A stretch of 64,000 nucleotides of DNA from Isoetes taiwanensis (taxonomy: Eukaryota > Streptophyta > Lycopodiopsida > Isoetales > Isoetaceae). The stretch lies in contig JAJEKV010000030.1 in the NCBI GenBank assembly GCA_021234155.1, positions 15,552,003 to 15,616,002 on the forward strand, read 5' to 3'. Each line of letters begins with the position of its first letter. Position 1 is the first letter of the stretch. The notes under the pieces were generated by a model. It searched no databases. It was not told the DNA's origin and was given only the letters and a program-made list of their open reading frames with translations. Made by a program: the position numbers and the translations under genes. This document shows positions 8,957 through 20,539 of this stretch, piece by piece.

Positions 8957-11470
8957 TTTTCATAGGGCACCTTTGTTTCAAATCTGCCATGGACATTTTC
9001 TTCACATCTCGCACCTTGCATGGCTCTGGTGTGCACAGCCATGATTTCTTCCTGCTCCTTTAACTCCTGCATAAACCTGATTGACACAACTGGATCAGTA
9101 GCAAACCTAACTGAGGTAGAGGGACTTGATTCAGGGGCAAATCTATTTCTCGCATTTGGTTCAGTAGCCTTAGTTGCTTCTTGTCTTGCAAAATACTCTT
9201 TTACACTGCACCTTTCCTCATATCCAATTGCCTTGCAAAAGGCATAGAATGGGCACTCCTTACCAAAATGTCCTCTCTTCCCACATCTTGTGCATGGTCT
9301 ATACCAACAATAATCAGCAGCGTGACTATCTCTTTGGCAATGTGCGCAAGGTGGATAAGTCTCCCTTTCAGGTCTCGAGGTTTTCATTTCTTGAAGTTGT
9401 TTTCGACCTCTAGCAATGCTTCAGATACCTTTCAGATTTCAGTTCTGACATCAGCTATAGGACTAGTTGAATCCTCCAACTTTGGCTTCTTCTTTTCCTT
9501 TTAGATAGCATAGACTGGTACTGGACCATGTCCCATGTATTCTGGCTCATAATCTGGAAAGAATGGATCATTAGTCATGTGCACATCATCAGGAAGATAA
9601 GAAGAAACATTGGCAATCTCAATAGCTTTAGTGAAAGCTTTGTGTATAGTATCAAAGCCTTCTTGCTTCTGGAGCTTATACATTTTCCTATAGACTCTAG
9701 GCCTACTGCTACGCCCTCTTATAAAACATGCCACAAGGTGTAAAGTGTGATTTGGAACCTGGGTATTTTGGCATTTAGTTAAATACATATGGAATCTCTC
9801 AACATACTGATGAACAGTTTCTCCCAGCTTGATGCTGAAAGATTGCAATTCAAAGACCAAATTCTGAGGTTCAATGAGCTTACCAAACCTCTCCAAAATT
9901 GTTTCTCAATTTCTTACCAAGAGTTTACACCTGTGCTGATAACATATTCAAGCCAAGCCCTTACCTCATCATTCTTGAAGGACTTTTTGAACTCTGAGAA
10001 CTTGCTTCCCTTTTTATAACCACAATCTAAGTAGTATTCTTCAAAAGTCTTTAGGAAATTGTTAGCATTGACACTCGGGTCAAAGATAGGAGGAGGAATA
10101 GGCACATTAAGTTCAAAATATTGCATACCTGCACTGCCTTGATTGGTTGATCCAAACTGTGCAATAGGCACTCCTGTATTTTCTTGAGGTTCAGTGCGTA
10201 CTTGCTCAGCAGCCTCATTACTTCCTTTAGGAGCCATGAGTTCCATAAGATCCAGGTGGGATCTCGGTAGAACCTCCAAAATGTTGAAGGTGTTCCTGGC
10301 AAACCTTCAACCTCAATGGTTTAGAACCTCCAGGTTACTTAAGGCAACCACTCTGTGTGAGAAAATTCAAACAAAAAGCTTGAATACAAGTTTAGAAGTG
10401 CTTTTCCAAATAATAAAAAAAAAGACTGCCTCAGAAAGAAAGATGCCATTTGAAAGCTAAGAAAGATTTGATCATGATTTCAAACATTAGGGCTACTTAA
10501 GATCTCAAGCAATGTAAGGGCAAAAGTCAGATGCCAAAACATCTGCAGAGATCACTCAAATATGCACTTTTGACTGGGTCAAAAATGAGTCAATATCCCT
10601 GACAATGAGCAATTTTTTGCAGATCAAAAGATATGAATCTTTTTTGAGTTCTGGCAATTGTTTCTCTCTCTGGTATGTCTGCACACAAGGATCATATGCT
10701 TTTTCCTAGATGAATTACTCTCTACAAATGCACTCAATCTATTTGCAATCACAAAACCTCTTGAATGTATGCACTGATTTACCCTGAATGCAACTTAGTC
10801 TGGTTGTGATGTGGAATTTAATCCTACAGAGTAGAATATGATGTAATCTAGTTCACAGTATGCTTTCGATAAACAATTTACACCTTCAAATTCCGCTTTT
10901 ACCTTATTGTTTTACCTTGCTTTGAAAGTTGAGTGCAAATTAAACTCAGATATGTCACCAAGGTTAGATTTTCATTCATCTCAATATCACACAAACATAA
11001 AACAGATTCCCAAGCTCTGTAGTCTTGGGTATAGGATTAAAACAATCTTCAAAATAGCAAATAAGATGGTAGCATCAGGTAATCCTTAGATTCTGAAGCT
11101 CGAAAAGTAGATTCAAGCAAGAGTCATTAAAATCGGTCTTAAAATGAGCAATCTTCGTCAATTCTCACGCCTAAAGCCCTCGAAAATTCTCGATGAACAA
11201 TTCCCCTTTTCCAAATGCTCTGTTCCAGTACGTTCTTGGCAATTTCGGCTCATAATCTTGTCTTTTAGTTTAATTTTGTAGTGCTTGGCCTAGAATGAGT
11301 AGATCCGAGGGTGTTTAGCAATGATTAGGTGGTTGATTCCAGATAAATGGTCGGATCTTGGCATGATTTGGATTTTTAGGGTTCTTGAGAAATCTTGGCC
11401 CATTTATCCCACAAGCATTTTTCAAAAAGGCAGACTTGGATATATAAGGCCTGGCACACATGGATTATTA
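8957..11470 (-). mobile_element. Second copy of element A leader-gag-knuckle segment (2.5 kb)
   Basis: This repeats 6,384-8,899 with very few differences. Seen differences are one A fewer in the run near 9,897 (a new gag frameshift), one A fewer near 10,583 and a G/T change near 11,344. It contains the leader (11,470-10,303), gag (10,302-9,501) and the two zinc knuckles (9,387 downward), and stops before the protease. The near identity implies a recent event. Confidence 0.9.
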
Positions 11471-12456
11471 CGCATACCCTATATAGATGTGATACAAGAT
11501 CATTCAAGTTGAATGGTACTCCCAATTAGTTACGCAGTATTGTCTTCTATATGTTGCAGACTCTTGCAAGGTTTTTCGAAGAAGATATACAAAATATCTA
11601 ATATAGCTCATATGTTTTAGGGCTAGACTTAAGGGCATGGTCTCATATCATAATTAGCAAAACAAAGATTCAAATAGCAACTAAGATTGCAATTATTTGG
11701 GTGCCAATCTTTGATATCATCAAATCTGTAAGCACATATCAATAATTGTCTTTTATCGGGTTTACATGTAAATTACATTTGTTTGCAACTAATAGTAAAA
11801 TGTTAGTTTCACTTGAGGCTGCTTGTCAAACTTAGGTAGCATTGGGGCAAACATTGTTCATTTTATGTTTGTGACATCAACGACGAGGTTTGAGTTGACA
11901 TGCTCATTGCACATATTTGACATTGTCTTGGAATAGGATGTTCCTACTTCTTAGGCAGAGTGGAACATCTTGTTTTTATCTAATTTTGTGACAATTTAAT
12001 TTTCCATGAGGCCACTTGTTTTTTGGACGTCCAATTCTTGGTCGGAATTGTTTTGAGAACTCGTTTGAAGTAGACTGAGCTTGGTGAATTGTTCCCATTT
12101 TTCTTATTCCCATTGCAATGCAGAAAGCTTGTGCAGAACTCCTTCTTCTTTCTTTTCCAGGACATTAAAACTTGCACACAACCCTATACATAAGATAGAT
12201 TTGCTTACACAAACATCCTTTGCCATTTTACTTCAAATCAATTTCCTTTTAATTACTACCTCCAAACATGACATTCGAGTAGAGAGATTCCTTTTGTAAA
12301 AAATTACAGAAAGATTGCACGTCAAAGAATTCTAACATCATATAGCTTAGCAAGTTATTACATGGAGATCCTTGTTTGTGAACTCTTTCTACAGAACAAT
12401 GGCCAAGGTGGTCACTGAATAAATGAGCATTTTAAAGTTGCATACATGGTAAAACC
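11471..12456. other. No recognised gene
   Basis: AT-rich sequence with short ORFs only. Downstream exons of the sucrose-transporter fragment would lie here on the minus strand; none was identified. Confidence 0.4.
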
Positions 12457-12841
12457 TGTCATGCACTTGTCATTAGCTCCACAATTGGGCAAAAATCTCT
12501 AGACATTGAGGTTTGATCTCTACATGTGTTAATTAGATGCTACCTCCTCAAGATTTACTCGAATGATCCTCATGGCCCCCAAACTATATCAATTCCTCCC
12601 CTCCTCGAAATGCTCGTGACTTACATCATTCGTACACGAGGCAATTTTTAATTTGGGATGCTCCCATAGAGACGAACTTGAGATTTGGCTCTAATACCAT
12701 TGATACGACTTCTAACGATCGTGTCCCAACCAACTAGGCAGAAACCTCTAGATATTGAGGTTTGACCCTCTATATGTTATAATTAGATGCCGCCTCCTCA
12801 AGATTTACTCAAGTGCTCCCCATGGCCCCCAAACTAGATCA
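12457..12841 (-). mobile_element. TRIM element (terminal-repeat retrotransposon in miniature), copy 1
   Basis: Two related terminal repeats of about 135 and 141 bp (12,457-12,591 and 12,701-12,841) each begin TG and end ATCA. They share segments such as CCTCCTCAAGATTTACTC and CATGGCCCCCAAACTA. Between them lie only 109 bp. Next to the left repeat is a pyrimidine tract, which on the minus strand is a polypurine tract (CGAGGAGGGGAGGAAT). Next to the right repeat is GGCTCTAATACCA, on the minus strand TGGTATTAGAGCC, a tRNA-iMet-type primer site with one change. That is the full minimal LTR-retrotransposon layout without coding capacity. I see no target duplication; the left boundary is approximate. 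Confidence 0.7.
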
Positions 12842-12856
12842 CTTATCTCCAACAAC

Positions 12857-13529
12857 CTCTGTAATCCTGCTGCAGCATTTAGGATGGCAGTACTAGCCGT
12901 ACATGTAAATACAACAAAAATGCAAGCAACCCATAAATATTTTGATCCAATCCAGGTGCAAAATGGTTCAATTAAAAGTAGGGCAATCCTCGAAATAACC
13001 TGAGGCACATTCAAGATAGCTTCACAAGTGCTTACAACCAGACATCAATAGAAAGTAATGAACAATGGCACAAAAAAACAAGCACACTACTTCCTCTCTC
13101 TTCTATGTACTTTTGCTATAGATCTTACAACAAACCTTTCCATAATTAAGTTGCATGTGTAAGTTTCTTGCAGAGAAGTACAAGGGAGTTAGCAACCTTT
13201 ATCTTTGGTGTATATGATTAGATTATAATAGAAATGCTTGGCAAACTTAAACAAGAAATAGCCCTACAAAGTTGTTTCAGGAAAGCCTTTCATGCAGTAA
13301 TGCTTGATTGGCATGCACCACATCCTTAACCCTTTATAATGCATAAAATCAAATTATATATTCTACATACCCAAGGAAATCATACTGAGTTAAGCAACAA
13401 GCCAAACGCACCTTCTTGCACACCTTTCTGATATGTTGCAATCTTGTCATGATCTCCCTTGGGATCAACATGATAAACTTCTCGGCCCATCCAGTCCATA
13501 TCGAAGAGAAATAATGGAAACCAAGATAG
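12857..13529 (-). pseudogene. Sucrose transporter (SUT/SUC) fragment, two exons
   Basis: SUT proteins are 12-helix MFS proton/sucrose symporters used in phloem loading. Exon 13,529-13,386 (48 codons) reads LSWFPLFLFDMDWMGREVYH through GVQEGAFGLLLNS, the diagnostic loop and start of the next helix. Exon 12,999-12,857 reads VISRIALLLIEPFCTWIG followed by a hydrophobic helix. Splice sites fit (ATATAG|CTA, TCA|GTATGA, CTCAG|GTT, AGAG|GTTGTT) and phases agree. No stop is seen within these exons, but no further exons were found on either side, and a TRIM lies immediately 3' at 12,841. It is therefore a fragment, or a gene whose other exons lie far away. Confidence 0.8.
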
Positions 13530-13865
13530 CTATATTATACAAAACAAGCAAAATGAACTATTAGACAGAAGTTTTATATTTGAGAAATGAGATCATAGAC
13601 CATCTTCAATCTATAATAGAGCTCTTTAATCTGGGGTTAGGCGAAGAAGATGTCGTTCTTCAATCTGGCGTTGGGCGGAGTACTTTCTTTCAATGGCTGG
13701 ATGGTCCTCTAACGCAGACGCACGAGGATCAATGGCGACCCAGGCACCTACAAACTTTACATAACGCTGAGAAAATTTCGATTTGAGCCATTCAATGCAG
13801 AGAGATTTCCATTCTCATTCGTTGAATTAGCATATCCAATTGTACAAAAAAAAAATATTCCATCA
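13530..13865. other. No recognised gene
   Basis: A 68-codon frame at 13,580-13,786 (+) contains repeated TTCAATCT..GGCGTTGGGCGG-like words but no known domain. No upstream SUT exon is visible. Confidence 0.35.
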
Positions 13866-13868
13866 GCC

Positions 13869-14177
13869 CACCTCCCAAGGGTTCGCCCTTTGGACAACCC
13901 AAAAAAAAGTCCATCTCGACATTTGATGAAAGCTAAAAAAAATCCTCGCCATGAAAATTTGGCCAAAAAGGTGATTCTTTTTCCATCAATGCATTTCACC
14001 TCATGATGTTACTACAAGAGGTGGCCTATTCACAAAAGAGTTGGAATAGAAGTTTGAGAGTGAAATGCAAAAATCTAGCATAGGGAGAGGATTAGTGAAT
14101 AATAAAGGTCTAGATTTCTTTCAATACTAAGAAGGGTCTATAATTTTTGGGTTGCCCATAAGGGGGCAAACCCTTCT
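13869..14177. mobile_element. MITE-like element with hairpin terminal inverted repeats
   Basis: AAGGGTTCGCCCTTTGGACAACCCAAAA at the left is matched in inverted orientation by TTTTGGGTTGCCCATAAGGG plus GGCAAACCCTT at the right. The element is about 309 bp, and each arm can itself fold. The interior is AT-rich and non-coding. Related single arms occur at 3,152-3,182 and 48,781-48,808. Confidence 0.5.
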
Positions 14178-14300
14178 TTATGTGGGTTTGTGGCATATTC
14201 CAGGTATATGCCATTATATGCCTAGAATATGCCAATGACTGCTCTAAACCCATTATTGGCTGTAAACTGGCGGTCATTTTGGTGTTGGGCAGCCACTCTT
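14147..14300 (+). repeat. Hairpin-bearing repeat module, copy 2
   Basis: This carries the same motif order as copy 1 at 3,182-3,040 (minus): GGGTTGCCC hairpin, TATGTGGGTTTGTGGCATAT, CAGGTATATGCC, ATGACTGCTCTAAA, and CTGTAAACTGGCGGTCAT. It faces the Pcc1 pseudogene, from which it is separated by the 13-kb LTR element. In the empty site it would end about 200 bp upstream of the Pcc1 reading frame. Confidence 0.65.
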
Positions 14301-14458
14301 GAAACCAGTTAACCGGTGTTGTGATGGTGGCTCAGGCTGTAGCTCATAGCTCCAGCTTCTTCCTGACAATCTTTTAGAAGAAATCGAGCATCTGAAAAAC
14401 TCTAATTCTTATAACAACATTTGCATCTCCGACACAAAAGGTTTAGGGTTTTGGATAG

Positions 14459-16099
14459 TGTGACGCTCCCTGCTAAACATACGGCGCCCAGCCGTATACC
14501 CGGCAGGAAATCCCCCATCCGGCTCAAGAACGCGATGGGCCCTTCCGTCGACCCCCAAGACTCGAGGTGACTCTTAGTGCGGGAGGGAACACTAAGGTGT
14601 CTTGGCGCCCTTCCCTATGGGCTCCTATAATAAAAATGGCGAGAACACGTCTTAACTAGCATAAAACATATACAAATACTACCTCGGAGGGTAGTGCATC
14701 GCACATAAACCAATGCAAAGATGATAATCACAAACCATAAAACAGGAGAGCTCCGACCCCGGCTCAGACTCGTAAGGAGGGTGACTGACCGGCTAGGCCT
14801 CAAGATAGAGCAGACCGAGTCATGGCAATGGCGAGGGCTGGCATAGAACAATGGCTAGGGTTGACCACTCCATCCGCCCCTCCGTGTGCATACTTTGTGA
14901 TGGGCTAGATCAGGCTCGACAGACTCTAGCCTTCCTGATACGCAATCCCATGGCATCACCCATCGGGACTACTCCTGTGTTGCATCTCCTCGTCCGTCCG
15001 ATGAGGCGGTGAAGGGTTGCATCTCCCCTTCCTGTGGTCTAGAGGTGCCGGGCGGCTAGAGAATCGTGGACGACACACCATCTGCACTGACCGAACCCCC
15101 AAAACGAGAGCCAAGCCAACACTTGCAGCCCCGAGAGGCGTGGCAACACCATTGCCCTGGGAGGTGTCGGACCCATGCTCGCCCACACCTAAGTGACCAC
15201 CATAAGCCTAGCCCACTATGGGATCCCCCCGAAGCTCCCCACTCCCAAGCAGGGATCCTCCCTCCACTTTCCCTCTAGCCCCGTTATCCGGTCTTTGAGT
15301 CATATCATAGCCTCAATAGCCTGGTGGGCTCCTATGCACAGGCCGCAACTAATAGGAACTAAGGGATCTACTCTAGGAGCATACTACATATGGCTCTAGG
15401 TCTCTACCCCCCTTCCCAATACAAGAGGAGCAACATGATCAACCATCATCACATCATCATCACATCATGAGAATAATCATAAGAAGAACATCTTAACCTA
15501 ATCATACAACTAACTAATAGTTAGGGTTCCTTGATTAGGGTTCAAGATGTTCAATATGGGTTCTAGGATGGCTCTACTCTAGATACAAAATACTAGCACA
15601 TCCGAATGCTAATCCCGGATGAGCTATCACAACTACTATCCTACATACCGCCTCCCAAGCTCTCCTCCAGATCCGGGTGCCTCCATGGTCTTCGACTCAC
15701 GTGATTTGCTCTTGCTCCAAGAACGAAGTCTACCTCGCCGGGCGCCGCACCAGCCTATGCTACAAGAAACCATGTTCAAAACGGTTTTCGAAGCCAGTAG
15801 GTGAGTCTCTAGGTGCTAGGGCTGGAAAGAGGCCTAGGGTTAGGGTTTAGGCCTATATGAGCTAGGTCCACCTAGGATGCCACGTGGCACCAATCGGGTG
15901 AGTCGCGGTGGCGGGTGCCCAATAGGTTAAGGCCACGTGGATAATGGTCTAAACCTATGGTTGGCTAAGTTATGAGAATAACTTGGCCATGCCCCCTAGT
16001 GCCACAACTTATGGTATACAAGGCTATGAATGATAGACTTGTATAGTGACGGATCCAGGAATATACGTATTTATGGCGTATATTCCCTGGACCGTCACA
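14459..16099 (-). repeat. LTR of element B (3' LTR in element orientation)
   Basis: 1,641 bp, TG...CA. It differs from the other LTR by an extra stretch of about 40 bp near 14,965-15,040 and by clustered substitutions, while long blocks (for example around 15,300-15,600) look identical. Confidence 0.95.
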
Positions 16100-16109
16100 T
16101 TCTCCCCTT
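16100..16109 (-). other. Polypurine tract of element B
   Basis: On the minus strand AAGGGGAGAA abuts the 3' LTR, the position where plus-strand DNA synthesis is primed. Confidence 0.85.
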
Positions 16110-17019
16110 AGGACAATCTTTGTCCTCAGCAAGATTGCGCTTAAGGTGACGACCCTACCTTATGCCTGCAAAACAGCAACGTAATTAACCTTAGTTTACT
16201 TTAGCAATCAAGTTTTATTAATTGAAGGTCAAAATTTAGGCTATATTTGTACTTATACAAAATTATATAGCCTTAACACAGTTATTTCTTATAATAATTC
16301 AAAATACTATTATAAGAATTATTAGGGTTCATAATCTAAATTATGGCTCCCCTATCCTCCTCGTAACGCTCCTCGGTTTGAGGTCCTCCTTCTACTTGCC
16401 TGCAAAAGGAGCACATTACGTTAGTTTAGTTAATAATTTGTGGTTTTAGGGGACCACCCCCCTTACCTCCTTGAGCCGAACTACTGGCTCAAGGTTGTCC
16501 TACTACCTTGCCCAAGATCATGGCCCTTTCGATTTGAGCTTAGGGATCATTTAAGATGCTCCCATCATTGCCCATGATCGAAGTGCTACCTTGTACACGA
16601 TCCCCGGATCGAAAGTACACCCCATGCGTCATGCCCCGAGGGTTTCAGCTAGGGAACGCCTCACGATCCCATCATCCAAGATGATCACTTAAGCTTCACC
16701 ATGACCCTCCTACGCCGGTGTGCGTACCCGCATCGCGGGCATAGAGATCATCCGAACGATGTCCCATCATCGCCCACTATGCCTCATTCCTCACTCACAT
16801 GACCCTAATGGTCATGCGCACCTCTTTTGGTGCGTGTGGCCTAGAGAATGCCCTAAAGGCGTATCCCATCATCGCCCACACGATCTGTTGCCTCCGCACA
16901 TGCACCCTCCTAACTAGGATGCATGCCGTGCTCAAAGCTAACTAACAACATACTAGCTAACCACCGGCAAGTAAAATTCCACCAAGCCGGAGACGACTCA
17001 CCCATCAAACTCCTTCATA
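16110..17019 (-). other. 3' non-coding region of element B
   Basis: Between the chromodomain and the polypurine tract no element ORF is seen. Repeated words such as CCCATCATCGCCCA and CACGATC are frequent. Open frames on the other strand here match nothing. Confidence 0.5.
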
Positions 17020-17200
17020 AACTCGGGTATTGCTTCTCCAAATCTTGCTTCAATACCCATGTCGATCTTCCACGGGTAAGTGCTTCCACTTAACCAAATA
17101 TTGAGGAACCGAGACCTCCTAGTCTTCTTGAATGACTTATCAAGAAGTAACTCGTGCACTATTTCTACTTGCTCCTCCGGCCATTTCCAACAAGGTTGGA
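17020..17200 (-). pseudogene. Chromodomain at the integrase C-terminus (element B)
   Basis: The minus strand reads WPEEQVEIVHELLLDKS, then in shifted frames PQYLVKWKHLPVED and TWVLKQDLEKQYP. The YLVKWKxLP...TW...L pattern is that of retrotransposon chromodomains, which steer integration to particular chromatin. At least two frame changes break it. It supports placing the element among chromoviruses. Confidence 0.75.
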
Positions 17201-17439
17201 GTATCCAAAACCTCCCTCGGGGTTAGGATTGTGCCTTTTTAATAAACTTACGTGGAAGACCTTGTGGACCTTAAGATGGGTTGGAAGATCCAACTTGTAG
17301 GCTTGAGAGCCCACTCTCCAAAAATCTTGAACGCCCAGCCCCACCTAGGGGCAAGCTTCTTGCAGCTCCCAATCCGCAGCCTTGGCTTGCTTCACCTTGA
17401 TCTTCAACCAAACGGTATCGCTTCCCACCGTAAACTTCC

Positions 17440-18330
17440 TTACGGTCCCTCCAAGGCTTGTCGGCTACACTCTTCCGCCGACTTCTTGCTGCCAATAAAT
17501 AACCCCTTACTTCCTCTACTAGCTGCTGCATGTCCCCTAACATCTGGGGATACTTCTACCTTGGACATGTGGATTGTGCCGTGTATCGGGGTTAAGCAAT
17601 CGTAGCCATAATTTATCATGAAAGGAGACATCTGCGATGACTCCCCGCTTGGCAATCGTTGTAGGCTTAATTCCACCAAGTGGATGTACTCATCCCACTT
17701 GGACGCTTGTTCCACACATAGCTTCCAAGCATGTCTTCAATGATCCGATTCGGCCCTTTCCGTCTGGCCATCTGTTTGGGGATGATATGCCGTACTCATG
17801 GAGAGCTTCGGCCTCGATGGTGCTAAAGAGATCCCGCCAAAAGGCACTCATAAACTTAGAATCTCTATCGATATTATCTCCCGAGGCATGCCATGGAGTC
17901 TAAAAATCTCCCTTACAAATAACTTGGCGTTGTCTAATGCGTGTCTGTTGCCTTGCAAGGCACCTAAATGTGCCATCTTAGATAACTTATCTACGACAAC
18001 CATCAATGCATCCTTGCCTCAAGAGTTCTAGGGAGACCCGTGATGAAATCCATGCTTATGACCTCCCACTTTGGCGTTTGGCACCCCCAATGGCTCTAAA
18101 GCGCCTGAACTGGGTTGCTCGCCTTTAGTCTGGCTGACATAACCGGGTAATCCCGAATATATGCAGCTATCTCGCCTCTTCATTCCTGGCCGAAGTAACT
18201 ACTTAATCTTGAAATAGGTCTTCATGAAGCCAGCATGCCCCGCTATTGGGCTGTTATGTGTGTCATGAAGAATTAACTTCCTTACCCCGAAGATTCGCAC
18301 ACACAACTTATGCTTGTGGTACAACAGTTG
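17440..18330 (-). pseudogene. Integrase of element B
   Basis: DDE-type integrase inserts the cDNA into the host genome. Visible pieces on the minus strand include WEVISMDFITGLPR (first catalytic Asp region, about 18,062-18,022) and KWDEYIHLVELSLQRLPSGE (17,697 downward). SPFMINYGYDCLTP follows, the usual segment after the catalytic Glu. Several frame shifts separate them. Confidence 0.8.
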
Positions 18331-18536
18331 CCTTCCTTCTTAAAATGCTTGAAGGCTTCCCCGCTCCTTGTCTGCTCGCTTCCTTGAGAGGCTTTCCCAC
18401 ACCTCCTTGAAGTCCACATCAGTTGGCAAGGACTCCTCAATCTTCTTGCCAAACTCACTAAAGAGTGGAAATCGCATTACAATGCGCCCTTGTTCGAAAT
18501 GGCCTCCTAGAGAGGGCATCGGCTACAACATTAAGC

Positions 18537-18734
18537 TTACCAGCTTATATATAATATCAAAATCATACTCCTCAGGAATTCCATCCACCTCCTTTGCCTT
18601 AAGTTGAGGGAGTGGTCGGGTGAAAAGATCTCAAGGAAGGTGACGGTGAGATCTATCTCTGAAACTTCCTTCCCAAAGAAATAATGCCTCCATATCCTCA
18701 ATGCCCCGACAATGGCTAGCAGCTCCTCGATCAT
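18537..18734 (-). pseudogene. RNase H of element B
   Basis: IEELLAIVGALRIWRHYFFG and LNLRQRRWMEFL are the conserved helix and the C-terminal segment of the Ty3/gypsy RNase H, which removes the RNA strand after reverse transcription. The expected DHKSL motif region is altered to DHSL, and the frame slips after RSMI. Confidence 0.75.
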
Positions 18735-18999
18735 GGGTTGGGTAAGCGTTGCTCGGCGTCGTTCATCTTCTTTGAGTCGTAGGCAACTACCCTTCCTTCT
18801 TGCATCAAGATGCCCCCTGTTGCTATCTTGCTCGATCTGTTGCTACCAACTTATCTTTACTGGTCAGGAAGAACAAGCACTGGTGCTGTTGTCAAGGCCT
18901 CTTTAAGCTTCTCAAGGAAGCTTGGACTTTCTAACCAATGACTAGACCAATCCTTAATCTTCTTGGCCTTAGTGAGGTCGGACGGAGGGGACGCCCACT

Positions 19000-19720
19000 T
19001 AGCAAAGTCCTTCACTTAACTTTCTCAGAGTATCCCGCCAACCCGAGAAAACTTCTTACTTCGCTACATTCCTTGGGGCTGGCCAATCAACTATTGCTTC
19101 AATCTTAGATGGATCTGTGGAGATTCCCTGGGATGTTACCACATGTCCCAAATACTCCACTACCTGTTGCAAAGTGGCACTTTGAGAGCTTCCCATACAA
19201 CCGATGACGCCTCAACTTCTCCAACACTTTCCCCGAGATGTCGACAATGCTCCTCAAGGGACTTGTTTGTAGACTAGAATGTCGTCGAAGAAGACAATGA
19301 CAAACTCATCCAAGAAGTCTCAAGATGTCGCTCATAAGGCGATAAATGTTTGCGGGAGCGCTCGACAATCCAAAGGGCATTATCAGAACTCAAAATGACC
19401 ATACCGCGTTCAAAGCGGTCTTATGGATGTCCTCTTCTTTTATTCTTATCTGATGGTATCCCCGATCTCAAATCAATCTTAGAGAATACCTTTGCTCCTT
19501 GTAGCTGATCCATTAGGTCATCTCGCCTCCAAGAATGCATACTTATTCTTTATCGCCCCGCTTATTGAGTCGGGCGATAGTCTATGCACATTCTTAAGCT
19601 CCGTCTTTTTCTTCTTTTTATTTAAGAGTATAGGTGCTCCAAAAGGAGACACACTTGCCCTTATGAATCCAAGGTCTAGCAATTCTTGAAGCCGCTTCTT
19701 GAGCTCAATCAACTCGGGTG
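19000..19720 (-). pseudogene. Reverse transcriptase of element B
   Basis: [20 protein letters not shown] with [13 protein letters not shown] opens the RT. VIVFFDDILVY (about 19,313-19,279) is the catalytic (F/Y)xDD motif in the FFDD form common in plant gypsy elements. A lysine run and frame shifts lie in between, and the block normally holding the IDYR..N motif is degraded. Confidence 0.8.
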
Positions 19721-19791
19721 CTCATTCTATATGGTGCCTTCTTGGTAGGCTTCGCAGATCCGGAGCCAATGTGATCTCACATTCTACACCC

Positions 19792-20400
19792 CTATAAGGT
19801 GGCAAATGTGCGGATTTCATCCGGGAATACATCCTTGAACTCTAAAATAAGCCTTGCTATCTGGCTGGGCAACTGATTCCCCTTTGGGTCACTTCCCTCC
19901 TGCTTGCCTGGCCCAACTGATTCCAACCTCAAGATGTAATCCACCTTATTCCTTTCTATGCTCTTCCTTAGCTGCTTCAAAGAAATACACTGCATGGGAG
20001 AATCTAGCTTCTTACCTTTGACTATCAACTTGTTGCCGTCCGGTGCCGTCATGGTGACTTCGTTCCGGTCACAATCAATTACTGCTTTAGCTGGCTTCAA
20101 GAATTCCATTCCCACAATAAGATCATACCTTCCAATATCCATGACTTCTGCTCCCATCGGCCACTTAGCCCCACTAAGGTCTATGTCAAAGGTGATCCTC
20201 CTCCCCTTAGTGTGCCGAATGGCGCCATTTGCCATAGCTACTGGCCTTGGCTTAGACTTCAATACCTTGTTCTTCATTAGAGCAGCCAATCTAGGAGATG
20301 CAAAATTATGAGAGCTACCTGTATCTATGAGGACTACATATGGCTTACTATCTATGATCCCATCAGCCGCAATGACAGTCGACTGATTCTCTATATCACC
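19792..20400 (-). pseudogene. Aspartic protease of element B
   Basis: VVLIDTGSSHNFASPRLAAL (about 20,333-20,274) contains an intact DTGS catalytic triplet. RYDLIVGMEFLKPAKAVIDC supplies the hydrophobic-hydrophobic-Gly element. The frame is open from about 20,400 through 19,792 and leads through FKDVFPDEI, the usual lead into RT. Confidence 0.85.
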
Positions 20401-20539
20401 TGACTCAATGTTTGCACATATGTGGCACTCACCATCTATGAAGTCCTGGGCCTCCTGCTGGTCGTCGTCTTCATCTGCTTCTGTTGGGGAATCCCAATCT
20501 ATAAGCTCGCTAAAAGGCCGACCAGAGATGATCTAATGG

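Noticed and set aside
9020-9504. Plus-strand ORFs repeated at 6,447-6,931 and 9,020-9,504
   Set aside because: They are antisense shadows of the duplicated zinc-knuckle region; their conservation only reflects the duplication.
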